Shown piece by piece: positions 21,396 to 33,200 of a DNA stretch of 64,000 nt. This DNA is from Desmodesmus armatus (Eukaryota > Chlorophyta > Chlorophyceae > Sphaeropleales > Scenedesmaceae). Each line of letters begins with the position of its first letter. Position 1 is the stretch's first letter. The stretch is taken from the NCBI GenBank assembly GCA_007449985.2, contig VIIQ02000087.1, positions 1-64,000 of the forward strand. Direction: 5' to 3'. A program made the translations under genes and the position numbers. Under the pieces are notes generated by a model. That model ran no database searches. It saw only the letters and a program-made list of their open reading frames with translations, and was not told the origin of the DNA.

Positions 21396-22162
21396 CCTGC
21401 TTTCGTTGCTGCTGCAGGGCACTGTACAGTGTGTTGGGACAAGATGTTGCGATGAGGGCATGTGATTGGAGCGCGTGCGATCATACCCATTCGAATGCAC
21501 TCACCTTGTGGATGTTCAATGAAATGACGGCTGGCTTGGTGGTGATCTCAATCGCCCTCACACCGCAACCTAAGAAACTGGGTACGCAAGTAGGCCCTCT
21601 GGCCACCCTCATGAGCCTCTGGCTCGCTGGCTAGTGCCGAGGTTGGGACCCTGCCCCCAATTACTGTACTGTACTGTTGAGAAGCGCGTAGCTGACTGCT
21701 GTTGCGTCCTGTTGTGGGCACACTGTGTATCGCCACAATTGCTGCAGACTTCAACTATCAGACATCACAGGTGAATGACTACACAGAGGCCTACTGGGGC
21801 CCAAATTATCAGCGCCTTCAGCAGGTGAGGGCAGCAGGGAGGGCCTCTGCACCAGGAGGGTGATGGGTCTACTGCACTAGGGGGGCAAACCCTTTGCATG
21901 CAAAGGGTGACAAGCCGCTTGTCACTGAGTGCGAAAGGGGGTGGTTTGCAGCAGCAGCAGCAGCATCAACTCAGTGGCGCACGAAAGAGCTAGCAGAGCC
22001 GCAATAAAATGGCTGTGGCACAGTGCCTGCAACGTGCAAGTGGCTGACCTGTGCGGGTTTGCTGCTCCCGTGCACCTGTCTACTGCATCACAGATCAAGG
22101 CCAAGTGGGACCCTGAGGGCGTCTTCTCCAAACCCTTCACTGTGCAACCCGCAAAGGCTTGA
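16708..22162 (+). CDS. Secreted berberine-bridge-enzyme-like FAD oxidase
   Basis: Exons read: 16708-16963, 17156-17222, 17373-17478, 17632-17718, 18151-18298, 18468-18532, 18699-18866, 19142-19210, 19507-19554, 19817-20328, 20679-20777, 20953-21186, 21748-21824 and 22094-22162. Family members oxidise alcohols, sugars or alkaloids with O2 using bicovalent FAD. A signal peptide (Leu/Val-rich core, residues 9-27) and a Ser run of about 17 residues start the protein. FAD-binding motifs are GGRHSYGGWS, holding the His ligand, and GQCPSVGVSGYILGGGQGDLSRMFGL, here split by an intron, holding the Cys ligand. The substrate-domain exon is 512 nt long. The C-terminal block NDYTEAYWGPNY.RLQQIKAKWDPEGVF is typical. 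All junctions keep phase except 21186 to 21748, where exon phases do not match, so a short exon is missing or the frame is broken there. Confidence 0.87.
16816..16864 (+). repeat. AGC trinucleotide run coding poly-Ser
   Basis: About 16 AGC codons in exon 1 of the FAD oxidase encode a Ser tract just after the signal peptide. Such runs are variable in length and often O-glycosylated linkers in algal secreted proteins. Confidence 0.85.
17479..17518 (+). repeat. GTGA tetranucleotide array starting at a splice donor
   Basis: About nine GTGA units begin exactly at the 5' splice site after exon 3 of the FAD oxidase, so GTGAGT donor consensus is repeated every four bases. Confidence 0.9.
19347..19490 (-). 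mobile_element. tRNA-derived SINE, copy 1
   Basis: On the minus strand this about 135 bp element reads from an A-box-like block (GATCTCCTTGGTGAGGG, near 19444-19460) through a B-box-like block (GGTTCGCCTG, near 19411-19420) to a 3' A7 tail (T7 on the plus strand near 19348). It lies in an intron of the FAD oxidase and matches the copy at 60231-60358 along its length. Both are antisense to the host gene. Confidence 0.7.
20470..20585 (+). repeat. Cluster of long G-runs
   Basis: Four or more runs of 8-12 G occur within about 110 bp in an intron of the FAD oxidase. They could form G-quadruplexes in DNA or pre-mRNA. Confidence 0.7.
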
Positions 22163-24174
22163 AGCCGCTGCTGCTGCACAGACTGTTCAGCAAGCAATAA
22201 TATGTTGACACTTTCATATGTTGACACGTTCAGCAAGCAGTAAAATGTCGTTGTGCTGTCTGACACGCAGCAAGCTTGCACCACCCGCTCCTTGAAACTG
22301 GGAGGGCTGTTGTTGCATGTCACTGATGGCAGTGGCTGCTGAATGGTGCCTCACTTGCACTGGGTGTTGACTGCCACTGTGACAGATGACTGAAACATTT
22401 GCTGCTTGGGAAACCGATGGACGTTGCCTGCATGACGGATGCATGCATATGCCTCAAGAAGCAAGAGAAGGCAAGCCAGATGTTGACACGTGTGTGCTCT
22501 GGCTGAACTGCCAGGCGCTGTGGCTGATGGTGTGGTGGCAAGAGCCCCTCGACCACATCTTCGACTCATCAGGGGTGTTGGGTGCTTTGGTGCGCAGCTG
22601 ATCCAGGGCCCCAAACTGAGTTGAGGACAGAGCGGCTGCTGTTCAGCCGCAGCAGTCGTGTGCGTGGTTGCCTGGAGTTGTGGTGTGGGAGGGCACGCGC
22701 TGCGCAAAACAGCGGTGTTGCGGTTTTGTTGCTGCTGGTGTTTGCTTGCTGCTGATGTGCTGTGCATCCGTCATGAACAGGCTGTATGTGTTGTGCTTGA
22801 CGTACCTGGGTTGGGTGTTGCATGGTTGCTGTGCATAATCTGCATTGTTGTGTCTCTTGTTGCTGGGTAATGAAGAACATCAGGACAGCTACGGTCAGTA
22901 ACGGGGCGATGTAAGCTGTTGTGATGGGACAACTCGGCAGTTCTGCTGCTGCCATTGAGGGTGTCAACACGCGGCCATACGCTTGCGCTGAACCACTCCA
23001 CAAACATGCTAGTTTAGGGTTTAGGTTTACGCTTCTGAACCACTCCACAAACATGCTGATTGGTATGGTGCTCCCATCAGTCCCACACAGACAAGAAGGG
23101 CGCCTTTCTGAGAGTTGAGGGTTTGTGGACCAAGCAGGCCCAACACAGCAGCTGCGCAGCTGTTCGTGTTGACACTCTCCCATACTGCCACCGGGAGGTT
23201 CTGTGGGAAGTTGCATTTTTTGGGGCTTGTCTCCCTTCCCCCCATGACAGTCGTGCATCTGCATGTCAGCACACGGTTGAATTTCCAACGGGCCATGCAA
23301 TGCTGAAGTTTTGGGGACTGCCGCCAGTGTGTGCCTTTTACCGTGTGCCAGCCCGTTATCCGGCAGTGCCTGCCTGTAAAAGTAATCCTGTGGGGTTTTG
23401 CACTGGGGTTGCAGCTGGACAACTGCAGCTGTACATCGCAAGCTTTGCCTGAAACATGCGGCCATAACGGTTGCATGGTATGCGAAACGCTTGAAACTTG
23501 AAAAGTGCTTGAAAACTGAGAGCACCAGCAACTTTGAGATCTATTTGATAGTGCCTAGCTGTAGCTGAAACCAAAGCATGAAGGCACATGGGCTTGAGCA
23601 GAAACCCAGCTGGCGACAACCCAGCCTTGACAGCTTGTGGGGGAGCCTTCAGGGGCTGCTATTGTCAAGCAGGCAGCGCAAGCCTCCCAGTGCCCAGAAC
23701 AATGGTACCAACCAATGGTACGACCAGTCGGGCAGCAAACATCAAGCCTCTAACACAAACAGCGGTGCGCAGGGCCATGTTTGCAGTGTCCCTGGTGCAT
23801 GCGGCCTGTGCATGCCAATGTGGGCGGCCCATGCATGCCGTACGCCCTTGAGTAAAAGCCATCCCCACCACTCACCATCACCAGAACCCGATCTGGTGCT
23901 TTGGGAATGGTGTTGAGACAAAGGAGTTCCTCGGGGCAGGAAGAAAGAAGAACAAAAACTGACGGTGGAAGGAAGGCCGCGGCGATACCCACGGTTGACC
24001 TTCTACGACGGTTGCACTTAGGGTCTAGCTCGCAACGTTCCCGATGTATCGCATCACCTGCACGGAAAGGGGCTGAGCAAACCCGTTCCTTGTCAAGCCT
24101 TGACATGGTGCCGCGCGTTTCGTCTCTTGCAAGCGCACCCCTTGAAAATCGATTGAGCCGGGCTCGCAGTGACC
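22163..24174. other. Intergenic region with a telomere-like insert and start of a segmental duplication
   Basis: No gene was recognised. The right half (from about 23290) is the left part of duplicated unit 1. A short TTTAGGG-like stretch lies at 23011-23033. Confidence 0.45.
22988..23057 (+). repeat. Direct repeat flanking telomere-like sequence
   Basis: A 23-bp direct repeat, CTGAACCACTCCACAAACATGCT, cited here by its ends at 22988-23010 and 23035-23057, encloses a 24-bp insert containing TTTAGGGTTTAGG, which matches the plant-type telomere repeat for about two units. Confidence 0.6.
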
Positions 24175-25050
24175 ATGGCGAACGCGAAAGCGGGTTGGAT
24201 TTTCTGCCTCGTGCTGATCGCTATGGGTCTCTTGGCATGCGCACAAGCCCCAAGTAAGCTGAAAGGGAGCCTGCTGTTGCGCTTAGAGTAGTGGTGGCAG
24301 CAGCCAGCTGGTGCCTGCAGCTGCAGCACACATATATGACATGCGCATGTCACTTGTTTGCTTGTGCATGCTGTTGCCCGCTCCACTTATAAGTGTACTT
24401 ACTCACTGCATCCCCATTCCCGTTGCAGGGGGATACACCATTCCCGTTGCTGGAGGGCATCGACCTCAAAGGCCAGGACGTTGTGGGCGCTGACTGCACA
24501 TTGGACACCACAGTAAGCCGCACAGGGCATTATGGGCACAGAAATACTATTTCTTGGCGGCCGCAAGTCTGTGGGCCACACGGTACCGCGGGCTATATGC
24601 CAGGCATACATGCCAGGCCCGCACTCGCAAAAGCAAGCGGACATGCCTGTGTGCTTGGCTCAGTGCACCTCTTGCATTTCCCTGCCCCACCTTAAATGCT
24701 TCAGTTGTCCACTGCCGAGCAACAGCGGCAAGCCTCGTTTCATATGTATGTTTCGCACCTCTGCACGCTGCGTCTGCGCGCTGCACGCACCGGTGTTCTG
24801 ATGGCCTTGAAGGCAAGTTGCATTTGTCACTCCGCAGGACGGGCTCACAAGCGTGCAAGTGCAAGCACGCAGGCGCTCAATCTGCCTCGTGGACGGGACC
24901 GCTGAAGAGATAGCAGCAGTGTGTGATGCGACCCCTGCTTGCAAGGGCTTCACGATGTCGCGCAACCCAGGAAATCGGCTGTATGGATACCTCAAGAGCG
25001 GCACTGCTAGGACGCCAGTCTCCAGCTGCAACGCTTACATCAAAGCCTGA
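24175..25050 (+). pseudogene. Small secreted PAN-like protein gene, copy 1 (frameshifted)
   Basis: Exon-like segments 24175-24253 (signal peptide, MANAKAGWIFCLVLIAMG, ending ACAQA), 24429-24512 and 24838-25050 mirror copy 2. Segment 2 contains LLEGIDLKGQDVVGADC and segment 3 contains CLVDGTAEEIAAVCDATPAC and GYLKSGTARTPVSSC. The donor leaves phase 1, but segment 2 is open in the homologous frame only in phase 0. Relative to copy 2 there is a net 7-bp insertion inside exon 2, associated with a direct repeat (CCATTCCCGTTGC at 24414-24426 and again near 24438-24450). Normal splicing therefore runs into a stop at about 24491-24493. It is either a recent pseudogene or uses another donor not recognised here. 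Confidence 0.65.
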
Positions 25051-25817
25051 CGCCTCTTGAACGCTGTGTGACCACGGTGTTGCAGCAACAATGCGGCATG
25101 TTTTGTTGTGCTGGTACATACTCATGCGATGCTGAAGTTTGGGGGTTTTCCGCCATTGTATGCCTTTTCCCTTGTGTACAGCCTGCCCGTCATTCTGAAG
25201 TGTCTGCTGTAACAGCAACCCTGCGGGGGTTTGTACAGGGGCTGCAGCTGAACAACTGCAGTGCAGCTGGACAACCCAAGCTTTGCCGCAAACATGCGGC
25301 CACAACTGTTGTACAGTGTGCGAAGCGCTTGGTGGCAGGGGCTGGGTTTGTCAAGCAGGCAGCGCAAGCCTTGAGGAGCTCCCAGTGCCCAGAATGATGG
25401 TCGTGCAGCAGAAACCAAGCCTGAACACAGTCAGCGTTGCGCAGGGCCGTGCTTGCAGTGTCCCTGGTGCATGCGGCCTGTGCATGCCCATGTGGGCGGC
25501 CCATGAATGCCCTATGCCCTTGGAATGAAGTCCTTCCCACCACTCACCAAAATCAGAATCCTTTGGGAAATTTGGTGTCAAAAAGAGCTCTTCGGGGTAG
25601 TGGAAAAGGAGAAAGATGAAGGATGGTGGAAGGAAGGTGATGGCCAAGGTTGACTTACCGACGGTTGCAATTAGGGTCTAGCTCGCAACGTTCCCGATGT
25701 ACCGCATCTTACCCGCACGAGAAGAAGCTGAGCAGGTCCGTCGCTTGTCAAGTGCCGCACGTTTAACTGCTTGCAAGAGCGCACCGCTTGACAAACTGAA
25801 CCGGGCTCGCAGTGACC

Positions 25818-26587
25818 ATGCCGAACACAAAAGCTTGTTGGATGTTCTGCCTCGTGCTTGTCTGTATGGGTCTCTTGGCACGTGCACAAGCTCCAAGTAA
25901 GCTCTCTAGAGACAGCCTGCTGTGGAGCTCAGATTAGTGGTGGCAGAAGCCAGCATACATGTCGCTTGTTTGCTTGTGCAGGCAATCGCCACAACACTCA
26001 CACGTTCATGCCCACTGTATCTCACGACCGTTGCAGAGGGGTACACCCTGCTTGAAGGCATTGACCTCAAAGGCCAGGACGTCGTGGGCGCTGACTGCAC
26101 AGTGGACAGCACAGTGAGCCAGACAGGGCATTACTGCACAGGGTTGTAAGATAGCTTTGTGGGCCACACAGATACCGCAGCTGTGCCGCGCACAATCACC
26201 CGCAAAGCAAGGCACTCACCCATGTGCCTGGCCTGAGTGCATTCTTCCTGGTCACCTCAGCCCGAGTAGTACTTCAGATGGCAACAAACACCTTCTTTTG
26301 CGCCTCTGCTCGCGGCCTCTGTGTGCTGCACTCACTGGTGTCCTGATGGCCTTGCATTTGTCACTTTGCAGGAGGAGATCGAACGTGACGTGTTTCTGCA
26401 GGCGCGCAGGCGCAATATGTGCCTTGTGGACGGGACAGCTGAAGAGATAGCAGCTGCATGTGATGCGACCCCTGCTTGCAAGGGCTTCACAATGCAGCGC
26501 AACCTGCCAAACAGGCCATATGGATACCTCAAGCGCGGCACTGCTAGGACGCCAGTGTCCAACTACAACGCTTACGTCAAGGCCTGA
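25818..26587 (+). CDS. Small secreted PAN-like Cys protein, copy 2
   Basis: Exons 25818-25896, 26037-26113 and 26372-26587 join in phases 1 and 0 to give 123 aa. A signal peptide (residues 1-24, hydrophobic core FCLVLVCMGLLA, ending ARAQA) leads to a mature part of about 100 residues with a GIDLKGQDVVGADC segment, a basic ARRR patch, CLVDGTAEEIAAACDATPACKGF and GYLKRGTARTPV. The GxDLxGxD start, the C...C....C spacing and the final YLK are reminiscent of PAN/Apple domains, which bind carbohydrate or protein in secreted and wall proteins. The assignment to PAN is by pattern only. Four Cys occur in the mature part against five in copy 1, so disulfide pairing may differ. Function unknown. Confidence 0.75.
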
Positions 26588-27224
26588 AGCCTCTTGAGCG
26601 CTGTGTAATCACTGTGTTCTGCATGTTTTGCTGCGGTGGTGCATAATTATGCCAGCAAGCAGCTGCCAAATGACATCCCTCAGTGAGTGCCTTTTCAGTG
26701 GCCAACGTGGTTGTTTTGGCTGGGTGCCATTACAACCGGCCTTCACCAACTTGGCAAGCATCGCCCAGGCATGGTGGATGGCTGAACTCTATCTCTTTGA
26801 AGCAGCTGCTTTGGTTGTTACAAGCAGCAACATTTGACATTTGCCGGGGCTTGGTTACCCCCTAAGAGGGTAACCCCGTGTGTGCGAATTTCATGCAATT
26901 GCAAGCTTGACCATACCACAGCACTGCAGCTGGCTTGCAAGCCCAAGCAGACCATTTCGACCCGCCTGCTGCCCTGTGGCGCAGTGCTTTTGCTAGTTCA
27001 ACTAGGTTACTGTAACCATACGCAGTAACTGCACGAGCAACGCTGGTCAAACTCCAAGTCAAACACTCGCCACTCTGGCCGTCTACAAGGATTTGAACAC
27101 GTTAGTATGTTTCTTCGTTCTCCTCAAGCATACTGAGACCGTCCCTATGACATGATCGGCCCCAGAGTTTTGGTCCCACAAGCAAGATCCAGATCTGCCT
27201 TGCTGGCAAAGCAACTTTCTTGCC
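26588..27224. other. Intergenic region upstream of TPR gene A
   Basis: No exon recognised. The part from about 27045 resembles 35385-35556 upstream of TPR gene B (shared CAAAGTCAAACAC-like and TTTTGGTCCC blocks), so it probably includes a 5' UTR or promoter copied with the gene. Confidence 0.45.
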
Positions 27225-30200
27225 ATGCATGCTGGTGTCCGCAGCTTGAGCCAGTGTAAAACATCTCTCACATACAATGTCGTCGGTCGCAAGCCACGGG
27301 TGGTGCAGGTGCAGTCCACTGTCCACCCTGCCAGCCAGGCTGGCGCAGTGTCACCTCCATGGTGGGCTCAGGGCCTGTTGTCTGCTGCACTGTCGGCCTC
27401 CTTGCTGATGTCACCAGTCATGATGCCTCCGGCTACTTCGGCCACTGGCATGGAGGGCAACATGCTGCGAATGAAGGCACCTGAAGGAACTGCCGCAGCT
27501 GAGTAGGTGCCGAGCGTGCTTCGACCTGCCCGCACTGCTGTTGCTGTGAGGTCATGCTGCATCGCTGCAATTGGTTGTGGTATGTTCAGAGTGTAAGCAT
27601 TCTTCTTCTGATGGTGCTGACAGCTGTGCTGCACAGGTTCTCCTGCACTCCCCTGAGTCCAAAGGAGCGAGTTTCCTTCCTGGACCTAGGGGGCTTCACT
27701 AGCAAGTGAGTCAGCCCTGCACAAAGACACACGCAGCACCAGCAGGACCAATGCAGTGCGCCGCCGCCAATGCTTTAGGTTTCAGCAGCCAGCTGCACAC
27801 TCAGCACATTCACTTGTGTACCAGCAGTGGATGCATACAGCACCCACTGTTTGCAGGAGCAGCAAGCATATCAACCAAAAAAGTCAGTCCTGCACCCAGG
27901 AGCTTGCATGATAGACCAAAACATCCTTGTCACCACATCTCCCACCACATACTGTACTTGCCCCGCTGCCCTGCAGGATCCACACCAGCTCCCCTGAAGC
28001 CCAGGCCTTGTTTGACCAGGGGCTACTGCTGATGTACGACTTCAACAGACCAGAGGTAAGGGGTGCACACCGTGCGTGCCCATGCTGCTGGTTTGTGTTG
28101 ATGAAGCGCAGCTGCCTTGCAGTCACCGTGACCGTGTCAGAAATGGCGTGGCAAATCGGCAAAACGTGCCAACGCAGAAGGGGGCCAGAGGCTCATGGGA
28201 AACATAAAAAGAAGCCAGGGACCTCACACCCGCCTTCACCAAAAGCTCTATGTGCTGCCTGCTGCTCATCTCCACCAGGCCGTCATCTCCTTTGAGGCTG
28301 GCCTCCAGTTTGACCCTGATGCCGCCATGCTGCACTGGGGCCTGTCACATGCTCGAGGTGAGCTGCGCTGGTGCGGCAGGAAACACAGCAATGGCTGGCA
28401 GAATCAGGCCTGTGCAGATTCAGGCAGATAGAGCTCCCGTGCGTGCTGAAGGCCTGGTATTCATTTTGAGCACAAACCAGGTTTGGAGTTGCTTGCTCAT
28501 GCTATCAGCACGGTCATGACTGTGCGAGTACAGTATGCTGTACGTGCCTGTGTACGTACACAGGCATGTTTGTCACTGATTTGGTGTGCTGCCTGGCTTG
28601 ATATTGCTGCAGGTCCCTTCATCAACAAGGTAGGCAAAGGAAGCCAAACCTAGTGCGTTGCTCCCGTATCATGTACCTACCCTGATGCAGCACTGGCCTA
28701 GTCCCTCAGCATGTTGTAGACCGGCTGCACATCTATCCATGATTGGCTGGGCTGTGTATGTTGGGCATTCCACTGCGTGCATCATGCCAATTTAGCACAG
28801 GCCTTCCTCTCAGACACCTTTGTGTCACCTTGCCTGCGGCAGGTGTGGGGCCCTGCTCCTGCTGATGGCTCCTTCATGGCATTTACCCCTGAGGAGCAGG
28901 CACAGGCACAGCAAGATGCACAGGTGGGTGCTCTTGGACCTTTGAGGCGGTTCGAGGCGTCTGTTGCACAACAGCAAGCTGCAGGGACTCTTGACAGCGA
29001 GTCCGTAAACGCTGCAGTACCTGGGCGCTTTACTAGCAGCTGTGAAGAAGGCAGTAACTGCGTGCTGGAGCTGTGGCAGTGACGTAGGAGCGGCAACAGC
29101 ACACATATGACGGTCTTTGTCCAGACAGGGCCCTCCACTTGCTGCTCCGCTTGCGCGCCTCAGCATGTACGTCAACACTATCCTCACTCACGCACTTGTT
29201 CCTCGCCAAGCCAGTGGCTCACACCTCTGGAACGCACTGTGCGATGTATCCACACTATTGTACTTTCCTCCACAACATCCCGCAGGCTGGTCTCGCTGCC
29301 GCCAGGCGTGCGCTGCAGGCTGCCCCGTCTGATCCCCAGCTAATAACTGAGCTGTCCTTTCTAGAAGCAGAGGCGGAGCTGTGGGGCAGCGTGCCGGGTC
29401 CTGTCGGCTATGATGACCCGCGAGCCATCAAGGCGCTGGAGACCTACGCACAGCGCATGGAGGTGGGTGGCCAAGCAGCCACCCACTAAGGCTTAGTGCT
29501 GGCACACATCTGCAGAGGGTGATGCTGACAGGGCTTTGCATGACTGCAAAGGGAGTGCGTCGATGCCGTCTCATCACTCCACGTGTTTACACAGTGATGC
29601 CGTCTATGCCACATAAATTGCAGTGAGACCGGCGAGAACCAATATTTGTGGACGACTGATACTGCAGGTCATTGCAGCAGCGGACATCACTAACCCAGAG
29701 CCCCTTGCACTGGCTGCTGACGCGCACATGAACATGTCACCCTGGTGAGGCTGCGGGACACCAGTAGCCAGCACGGAACCATCAGGCTGCTTGAGTCACA
29801 ATATGAGGCCCCGCGCGTCTGCAATTCACAAGTGTCTGTACACCATCCGCATGACACATGATTGATTACATGCCTGTTGACAGCCATCATGTTGGCAACA
29901 CATGTATCTTGGTGGGCCTGCTGCTGGCTTCAGTCAACCACGCACAACAAGGCGGCAGTGCCGCAACCATACTGATTGCATCTTGTTTGTGTGATGTTGT
30001 GCTGGCCCGTGTCCACCTGCACACTCTATGCAGGATACACTGGCAAGGTGAGGGCGTGGATGGATGACAACCAGCAACAGCTGCTGCTCCATGAGTGTGG
30101 GGCTGCTTCCTCAGCACGTCAGAGGGTAGTGTTGATATAACAGCATCGGCATCAGTATAAGAGGAGGCGCCTGCTTTTCACCCATGGGGCACCGGAGGCA

Positions 30201-33200
30201 GTGTACCCTGGACTTGGTCAATGTCACTGGCATGCCCCCAAACCTGTGCACTTGGTGCTGCCGCACCCTCTGCAGGTCCCCTGGGCCATCGAGAGGCAGT
30301 GTACCCCGATACTGTGGTGTACCCAGCCCTGGACGACATTGCAGAAGCACTCAGGTGAGGGCAATGGCCATTGACACAAGCTGCCTTGTCCATCTGACCC
30401 TTACTGGTGTTGGCAGTGTGGTATGATAGTGTCCTGGCATGTCTAGCAATGATGCGGGCCTGGCATTAGGTGCTTCTTCCTTGTCCTTCAGGTCATTAGG
30501 GCACCAAGGCCTGAACACACGCATGTTTGCGTTGTATGTGCTTGCCAGGCGGTATCCAGGCCACCCCCTGGCATCACACTTGAAGGTCCACCTCACAGAG
30601 GGAGGCACACCTGGCAAGGGGCTGCCAGCAGAGCCAGGCAATGCAGGTGTGGCACCCTGGCAGTTGATGCATGCGTTGGGTGGCAAGGCTGGCACGACGG
30701 CTCTGCACAGCCCTGGTGTCACAGAAATTCCTCAGCTGCTAACGGGGAAGAAAATGTTACACGCAGACACATTCGCCACACATCAATGGCATTGCCTGCC
30801 AGGGTTGAACCGGTTGAAACAGGTGGGGAAAATCCCCGATCCCCGTCAGTGGTTTGCACCACCTATACCAGATAGTAGCCTGATTCAAATCAAGACAGCA
30901 AGGGAACCTTAATAGCAGCACAGGCTCATGCATGGTTCAACAGCAGTCAGGATCATGCACATACAGTGTGCACGCAGCAATGGTCCACATGGCTGCAATC
31001 ATCACAACGACTGCCACTCCGCCCCTGCCCTGCAGCTCTTGGTGAGTCAGCAGCGGACAGCCTGGCGTTTGGTCACCCCTACACGTCCATGGGCCACCTG
31101 ATGCACATGCCGGGGCACCTCTACATACGCCTGGGGCGCTGGCACGATGCCGTGACAACCAATCAGGCGGCACTCAGGGCTGATGAGGCAGGGATCAAGA
31201 GGTGAAATGACGCTTCACGTCAAGGGCCCCTGCGCTGGGCAAACAAGGCTGCAGGCAACAGTCCAGCTCCAGCCTAGCCCATGACTTGATTGGATTGAAA
31301 GGGATTCGAACTTCTTGAAACGTGGGGCGCAGCCGAGGGCTCCACAACCAGGCGCGCTTGCAAACAGTAGTACAGTCAGCAGCACCTCCACAGCTTAGCA
31401 ACATAGGGGGTCTTGCATGACTACTGTACACGCAGAAGTGTGACGAGGGACAGGCGCCCCCACTCTGCAGCCTGTGGTGGAGGCGTGCCAAAAGCAGTGA
31501 AAGTAGCAACCCGCACCATTTTGCTTTTTATGTCAATGCAGGTGTGTTCAGCCATACGAACCGGAGCACAACTCACAGATGCTGCTGTATGCTGCCATGA
31601 ACACTGGGCAACTTGAGCTGGCAGAGCAGTATGCAGACGCGTCTGTGCGCTTCCCTGCAACATACGGCCCCATGAACATGGCAGACGGTGGGTGACACAG
31701 CAGTTCTTGCATGCCATGCGCTGGCAGTGTATGGCAGGCAGGCAGGGCCAGCAACGCGCTTCTCAGGTTGTATTGTTTGGACATGGCAGGGTATGTTGCC
31801 CTGAGCCACATGTGCTGAGGGGCGCCCTGCAACTTGCGTCAGCTAGTGACACTGCTTTGTGTCCTGGAAGCAGCCACTGACTGTTGCTACGGGCGTTGCA
31901 ATCTTTGCATGCTGTGTGCACCATGCAGGTCGTGAGCGTGTGTCCAAGCCCCTCATCCAGGTGCGCCTGCAGCAACAGCCGGGTGCATTGCATGATTGAC
32001 AACAGGTGCACATGACCACGCCTGGCAGCAGGAACGGCCGCACCAAACTAGATCATTTGGCCCAACATCAGCACCCCAGCAACACTGCACCTGGCGAGCT
32101 GTTGTTGTGTGCTGTGTCTACATACTGTCCCGTCACGTGCTTTGTTTGTCCAGGCGCGCTTTGCCAAGTGGGCTCCGATCATGCAGCTGCAGCAGTCAGA
32201 GCTGGACTACAGCAATGATGGAATCATGATGCTTCCACCTACAGCTGACGACTTCGGACGGGGTGTCTACCACTATGTGCGCTCGCTGGCTTTTGCATCC
32301 GCTGCAGCACATGAGGCAGGTGAGGCTGGAATCGCATGCGCATCGCACTGGGGTAGCATTGAGGAAACTTGAAACATTCAATCATGACTGTGTACTAGTA
32401 GTCTTGGGGAGTGTGTGTCCGGCCTGTTGGCAACCGCACAGCAACTGTGGGCCTTTTTGGATTTTAGTCATGCAGATGCCGTGTGTTCTGCAAGCCGCAC
32501 GCAGTCAGCAAGATCCGTAAACAACATGCCATGTATGGCACAAGCGTGGACATCCGTCCTGCAAGCAGCAACATCTTGGTCGGGTGCCCGCCTGCTGATC
32601 AATTTCTTTCTGTTTTTGAACATCATCTTTTTGTGCAGGCGATGCGGCTAGGCAGCTTGACCTGCAGATGACACAGGAGTTGCAGCTGCTCGCCCGGGTT
32701 GTTGATGCAATACCTGATGACGTCATCACCCGCCCTGGGGAGGGCATCGGTGTCTACTCACCTGGACACAAGCACCTTGCACAAATTGGCCTGCTGGTGG
32801 GTGCCGTGGATGTCTGTTTCGTGGTTGGACGGGCGTACTGGACAACTAGCCAGCCGCATGCACTGGCAATCAAAAGTGGCCAGAGGACTTGAACGCCAGG
32901 CGCCACCCTGACAATAGAACCCGCGATGCCTCATTCTCAGCATGACTATGTGATGAGTGATTTGTTGAAGGGTGTGGCGGACTACGTGCGGCTGCAGCTG
33001 GTGGTGCTGGCAGCCAACAGTCCGTTTTTTCCAAGGGAGGCAGCTAAACATGGTAGACACCTTTATGTTGTGCGCCATGCTGTGTGCTGGCCCTGGCCAC
33101 CGTCCACGCTGCCTCACCCAATGTGTGTGCTGGGGTCATACCACATGTCATGTGTGCCTGCATCGCAGGTGGCCCGTTCACGTGCTGATGTGCTGCATGG

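Larger units (their letters stand above)
23290..26590 (+). repeat. Tandem segmental duplication (two units)
   Basis: Unit 1 (about 23290-25060) and unit 2 (about 25120-26590) share blocks in the same order: an AATGCTGAAGTTT block (23299 and 25128), an AAACATGCGGCC block (23453 and 25292), a GCGCAGGGCC block (23767 and 25439), a GGGTCTAGCTCGCAACGTTC block (24021 and 25674), then the small secreted gene. The start codons are 1643 bp apart. Earlier blocks are further apart (about 1.84 kb), so unit 2 has lost some sequence. Confidence 0.8.

Noticed and set aside
22569..23531. A 320-codon open frame on the minus strand
   Set aside because: It covers the telomere-like insert and the non-coding part of the segmental duplication, the corresponding part of unit 2 is not open, and the protein shows no domain pattern.
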